Below are positions 60,736 to 64,000 of a stretch of DNA of 64,000 bases, piece by piece. Below the pieces are notes generated by a model. The model saw only the letters and a program-made list of their open reading frames with translations. It made no database searches and was not told the DNA's origin. Positions within the stretch are counted from its first letter, which is position 1, and each line of letters opens with the position of its first letter. A program made the position numbers and the translations under genes. Where the stretch lies: positions 62,001 through 126,000 of the forward strand of contig JAZRXM010000023.1 of assembly GCA_045600205.1 (NCBI GenBank), in the 5' to 3' direction. This stretch comes from Firm-04 sp045600205. GTDB taxonomy: Bacteria > Bacillota > Clostridia > Oscillospirales > Ruminococcaceae.

Positions 60736-62553
60736 TTGGTTCGCAATAATTTGCGCAACATCGCGATCATCGCACACGTTGACCACGGCAAGACCACGCT
60801 GGTCGATGAAATGCTCAAACAGAGCGGTGCGTTCCGCGAAAATCAGTCGGTTGCAGAGCGTGTCATGGATTCCAATGACCTGGAACGTGAACGCGGCATC
60901 ACCATCCTTGCCAAAAACACCTCGATTATGTACAAGGATATCAAGATCAACATTATTGATACCCCGGGACACGCCGATTTTTCGGGCGAGGTAGAGCGTG
61001 TGCTCAACATGGTGGACGGCGTTCTGCTGCTCGTCGATGCGGCGGAAGGTCCTATGCCGCAGACCCGTTTCGTGCTTTCCAAGGCACTGGAAATGGGCAA
61101 GAAGATCATCGTTGTCGTCAACAAAATTGACCGTCCGGATGCAAGACTGGACGAAATCGGCGATGAAGTGCTGGAACTTCTGCTTGACCTTGATGCAAAC
61201 GATGAACAGCTCGAAAGCCCGGTTTTGTTCTGCTCCGGCAGAGCGGGTACGGCTTCTCTCAGCCAGTACGAAACCGGTACGGATCTCGTGCCGCTGTTTG
61301 ATACCATCGTCAGCTATATCGACCCGCCTACCGGCAATGAAACAGGTCCGCTGCAAATGCTGATCTCCTCTATCGACTATAATGAGTACGTCGGCAGAAT
61401 CGGCATCGGCAGAATCATTCGCGGTACTGCGACAGTCGGTCAGCAGGTACAGGTGGGCAACTTCCACAGCGATGAAAAACCGAAGAATGCAAAACTTGTT
61501 ACGCTGCTCCAGATCGAGCAGCTGCAGCGCGTTCCGACACAGACCGCAAGCGTCGGCGATATTGTATGGATCTCGGGCATTGAGGACATCAACATCGGTG
61601 ATACGATCTGCGCAGCGGGTACTTATGACCCTGTGGACTTTACGAAAATTTCCGAGCCGACCGTCGAAATGACGTTCTCGGTCAACGACAGCCCGTTTGC
61701 GGGTCAGGAGGGCAAATTTGTCACTTCCCGCCAGCTGCGTGAGCGTCTGTACCGCGAACTGCTGCGCGATGTTTCTCTGCGTGTCAGCGATACCGACACC
61801 ACAGATTCGTTCCTTGTCGCAGGCAGAGGCGAAATGCATCTCTCCATTCTGGTTGAGAATATGCGCCGTGAGGGCTATGAACTGGCCGTTTCTCCTCCGC
61901 ACGTCCTCTATAAAGAGGAAAACGGCAAGCGCATGGAGCCGATCGAGCGTCTGGCAATTGATGTGCCCGAAGAAAGTGTCGGTGCGGTCATGGAAAAGCT
62001 GGGCGGCAGAAAAGCAGAACTTCAGGAAATGCATCCGCAGGGTAACAGAATGCGTCTGGAATTCCTGATTCCGTCCCGTGGTCTGTTCGGCTATAAGAGC
62101 GAATTCCTGACCGATACCAAGGGCGAGGGCATTATGTCCGCCGTCTTTGAGAAATATGAGCCGTTCAAGGGCGATATCCCCCGCAGAAGCGTTGGTTCTC
62201 TGATTTCCTACGAAACGGGCGAGGCGGTTACTTACGGTCTGTATAACGCACAGGAGCGCGGGAACCTGTTCATCGGTGCGGGTACTCCCGTCTACGAGGG
62301 CATGGTCGTCGGCGAATCCCCGAAATCCGAGGATATCGTGGTCAACGTTTGCAAGCGCAAGCACCTGACCAATACCCGTGCAAGCGGCAGCGATGACGCA
62401 CTGCGTCTGATCCCGCCGAAGAACCTGAGCCTTGAGGATTGTCTGGAATTTTTGGGCGATGACGAGCTGCTGGAAGTCACCCCGAAAAACCTGCGTATCC
62501 GCAAGGAAATCCTTGATAACAACCAGCGAATGAAGGCAAAATTCAGAAAATGA
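60736..62553 (+). CDS. typA: Translational GTPase TypA (BipA)
   Basis: Ribosome-associated GTPase (605 residues) important for stress and low-temperature ribosome assembly. It has AHVDHGKTTLVDEML (near 12), the RGITI switch, DTPGHADFSGEVERVL (near 76), NKIDRPDAR (near 130), EF-Tu-like domain 2, EF-G-like domains and the TypA-specific C-terminal part (NTRASGSDDALRL, near 550). The start is a TTG at 60736, 7 bases after GGAGG. Confidence 0.96.
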   Translation: MVRNNLRNIAIIAHVDHGKTTLVDEMLKQSGAFRENQSVAERVMDSNDLERERGITILAKNTSIMYKDIKINIIDTPGHADFSGEVERVLNMVDGVLLLVDAAEGPMPQTRFVLSKALEMGKKIIVVVNKIDRPDARLDEIGDEVLELLLDLDANDEQLESPVLFCSGRAGTASLSQYETGTDLVPLFDTIVSYIDPPTGNETGPLQMLISSIDYNEYVGRIGIGRIIRGTATVGQQVQVGNFHSDEKPKNAKLVTLLQIEQLQRVPTQTASVGDIVWISGIEDINIGDTICAAGTYDPVDFTKISEPTVEMTFSVNDSPFAGQEGKFVTSRQLRERLYRELLRDVSLRVSDTDTTDSFLVAGRGEMHLSILVENMRREGYELAVSPPHVLYKEENGKRMEPIERLAIDVPEESVGAVMEKLGGRKAELQEMHPQGNRMRLEFLIPSRGLFGYKSEFLTDTKGEGIMSAVFEKYEPFKGDIPRRSVGSLISYETGEAVTYGLYNAQERGNLFIGAGTPVYEGMVVGESPKSEDIVVNVCKRKHLTNTRASGSDDALRLIPPKNLSLEDCLEFLGDDELLEVTPKNLRIRKEILDNNQRMKAKFRK

Positions 62554-62613
62554 GTTCTGTCTGATGCAGCAAATGCATAGAATCCAACAGATACGTTGTT
62601 TGGGAGGGATTCT

Positions 62614-62814
62614 GTGCAAAAACTGCCTGATACAGGAAAATATTACATTGCATACAAAAATAGTATACAGGGGAAACAATGCGCGTCTATGCGTCCGAAG
62701 CGAAGTCAGGCCGCTGCGGATTCAGCAGATGCGAAGCTTTCCTCTCTGCTGCGGGATACGGTGCCTCGAAAGGAAAATTCCGCTGCGGCAAAGGATTCCG
62801 ACCGTTTTTTGTAA
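62614..62814 (+). CDS. Possible small protein of 66 residues
   Basis: A short open frame with a GTG start placed 5 bases after GGGAGGG (62602-62608). The product has a YYIAYKNSIQGKQ start, a basic middle and an Ala/Asp/Ser-rich tail. It lies 60 bp past typA on the same strand with no terminator between. No family is evident; the strong ribosome binding site is the main support. Confidence 0.45.
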   Translation: MQKLPDTGKYYIAYKNSIQGKQCASMRPKRSQAAADSADAKLSSLLRDTVPRKENSAAAKDSDRFL

Positions 62815-62888
62815 ATGACTTGTGAATAATACACAAAAACGGAGAAAAAATTTCGGCGTGAATTTGAAAGGATTTTTTTGCTGTATGC

Positions 62889-62917
62889 TTGACTTGTACT
62901 AAAAAATGTGATAGAAT
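62889..62917 (+). promoter_or_regulatory. Promoter of the single-cohesin protein
   Basis: TTGACT at 62889-62894 and TAGAAT at 62912-62917 with a 17-bp spacer. The transcript would have a leader of about 110 nt. Confidence 0.82.
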
Positions 62918-63034
62918 AACTAATAGTTAGTTCGGGTGTAGCGGTAAGTGCCTCTACTAATCGGACAACAAAAAAACGGTACAAGGGTCGTGCGTGACTC
63001 TGGTATACGAAAAAACAAGAAAGGATTGAAACAC

Positions 63035-63898
63035 ATGAACACTATGTATTTCAAGAAGGCTGCTGCCGTTCTGAGCGGCGCTGCAGTCATGCTGGGCGCA
63101 GGCGCAGCACTCGCTTCCGCAGATAATGCGAAGTCCTCTGCAATTGTTGGCGACACCATTGAGATCACCCTCGACGAACTGAAAGCTGCAAACTATCAGG
63201 TTGAGTGGAACCTCAACATGACCGGCAACCCTGGTTACGTTGGCTCCGGTATCTCCATTGACTACGATACTGAGAAGCTGGGCGTTACCACTGTTGTTGA
63301 TCCTGAGGATGAGAACAGTGCTTCCTACGAAGGCGGCACCTGCTCCAATGGTCTTTCTCAGGTTTGCCTGCTCGACACCGAGAAGGCAAGAATCGCTTGG
63401 GCTACTGCTGGTACAAAGCAGGTTTCCAAGGATGGCATTATCGCTACCTTCACCTTCAACATTCCGAAGGACGTTAAGGGCGGCGAGGAGTTCCCGATCG
63501 TTCTGACCCTGAAGAGCGTTACCGATACCACCGGTAACCAGTACAAGGATCAGTTCGATGTACAGAACGGTGTAATTAAGGTTATTGGTGCTCCGGCAAC
63601 CACCACTGTTGTTACCACCACCACTCCTGCTCCGGTAACCACCACCACTGCTGCTGTTACCACCACTGCTCCGGTAGTTACCACCACCACCGCTCCGGTA
63701 GTCACCACCACCACTCCGGTTGCTACCACTACCGTTGCTCCTGCAACTACTGTAAGCGACGTTGCTACCACCACCGTTTCTACCACCGGCACCACCGCTG
63801 GCGGCACGAAGACCGGCGATGCAGGTGTTGCTCTCGCAGTTGCTGGCTTGCTCGCAGCTACCGGTACTGCAATCGTTCTTCGCAAGAAGGAAGACTAA
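63035..63898 (+). CDS. Single-cohesin surface protein with Thr-rich stalk and anchor-like tail
   Basis: A 287-residue exported protein: signal peptide (1-28, ALASA), one cohesin-like domain (about 32-186, with GIIATFTFNIPKDVKGGEEFPIVLTL near 136), a Thr/Val/Ala/Pro-rich stalk (about 188-253), then TKTGDAG, a hydrophobic helix (AVAGLLAATGTAIVL) and an RKKED tail. The end resembles a sortase signal such as LPKTGD with the first two residues changed, or a plain membrane anchor. It could tether dockerin-bearing enzymes to the cell, like single-cohesin anchors of ruminococcal complexes. AAAGGA sets the ATG at 63035. Confidence 0.85.
   Translation: MNTMYFKKAAAVLSGAAVMLGAGAALASADNAKSSAIVGDTIEITLDELKAANYQVEWNLNMTGNPGYVGSGISIDYDTEKLGVTTVVDPEDENSASYEGGTCSNGLSQVCLLDTEKARIAWATAGTKQVSKDGIIATFTFNIPKDVKGGEEFPIVLTLKSVTDTTGNQYKDQFDVQNGVIKVIGAPATTTVVTTTTPAPVTTTTAAVTTTAPVVTTTTAPVVTTTTPVATTTVAPATTVSDVATTTVSTTGTTAGGTKTGDAGVALAVAGLLAATGTAIVLRKKED
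63592..63800 (+). repeat. Imperfect Thr-codon repeats in the stalk
   Basis: Repeated units of ACCACC with GCTCCGGTA encode TTT and APV blocks. The tract resembles the Thr-rich linker of the 33.3-35.8 kb protein and is likely variable in length. Confidence 0.88.
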
Positions 63899-63924
63899 TT
63901 AACATCTGATTGTTAATTCCGGAA

Positions 63925-63957
63925 ACGCCACACGAAAGTGTGGCGTATCTTTTTTTA
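63925..63957 (+). terminator. Terminator of the single-cohesin gene
   Basis: ACGCCACAC and GTGTGGCGT form a perfect 9-bp stem with a GAAA loop, followed shortly by seven T. Confidence 0.93.
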
Positions 63958-63966
63958 ATGCGGTCG

Positions 63967-63995
63967 TTGACATCGCTTGGAATTTATGGTATACT
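63967..63995 (+). promoter_or_regulatory. Promoter at the right edge
   Basis: TTGACA at 63967-63972 and TATACT at 63990-63995, 17-bp spacer, for a gene beyond the window. Confidence 0.85.
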
Positions 63996-64000
63996 GATAG

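Noticed and set aside
60700..62679. A 659-codon open frame antisense to typA
   Set aside because: Mirror of a conserved GTPase gene, without start signals.

Overview
The window looks like a chromosomal segment of a Gram-positive, anaerobic Ruminococcus-like bacterium (Oscillospiraceae, Clostridia). The evidence is the Firmicutes-type signals (strong GGAGG ribosome binding sites, frequent TTG/GTG starts, TTGACA-17-TATAAT promoters, U-tailed terminators), the family content (DUF177-rpmF, DUF512-der-plsY-gpsA, CdaA-CdaR, folT under a tetrahydrofolate riboswitch, split transketolase) and several cohesin- and dockerin-bearing secreted proteins of the type that builds cellulosome or amylosome complexes. 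The species cannot be fixed from this sequence alone. I see no prophage, insertion sequence or CRISPR array.

Layout. 1-8.4 kb: housekeeping genes on the + strand (pgi, a small P-loop protein, DUF177-rpmF, DUF512-der-plsY-gpsA, rplM-rpsI). 8.5-12.8 kb: a minus-strand run with two membrane proteins, a helical-repeat protein and aspS. 12.8-14.4 kb: an RNA-rich interval with a 6S-like RNA and DUF1292 gene on the minus strand, then a promoter-to-terminator unit of about 600 nt on the + strand that has no convincing gene but many hairpins; this large non-coding RNA candidate is the most interesting object here. 14.4-22.8 kb: a PHP phosphatase, two membrane-anchored proteins, an extracellular acyl-transfer cluster (DUF4358-DHHW lipoprotein, MBOAT, DHHW protein) and an ECF sigma factor with a putative membrane regulator. 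22.9-25.4 kb: tRNA-Arg, a membrane protein with a repeated linear motif, and a secreted SGNH esterase whose dockerin is frameshifted.

25.5-33.3 kb: transketolase halves, the c-di-AMP cyclase operon cdaA-cdaR, and nadB-nadC-RNase Z. 33.3-42 kb (minus): xylB, leuC-leuD-leuB, two paralogous ATP-grasp ligases and a cohesin/Ig-like/dockerin protein in one tightly packed direction. 42-51.8 kb: a membrane protein, pcrA, AI-2E-type permease-nadA, SpoIIM-like and YesL-like membrane proteins, proC, and folT behind a THF riboswitch. 51.8-64 kb: pfkA, a VanY-type peptidase, mscL, metG, a dockerin protein, tRNA-Thr and tRNA-Tyr, a SEL1-repeat protein, typA, and a single-cohesin protein with a Thr-rich stalk and cell-wall-anchor-like tail.

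How they fit together: the single-cohesin protein at the right end could hold dockerin-bearing proteins such as those at 33.3 and 57.7 kb on the cell surface, while the SGNH esterase appears to have lost a working dockerin. NAD synthesis is split, with nadBC at 30-32 kb and nadA at 47 kb. Protein names come from recognising family motifs by eye; no database search was run.
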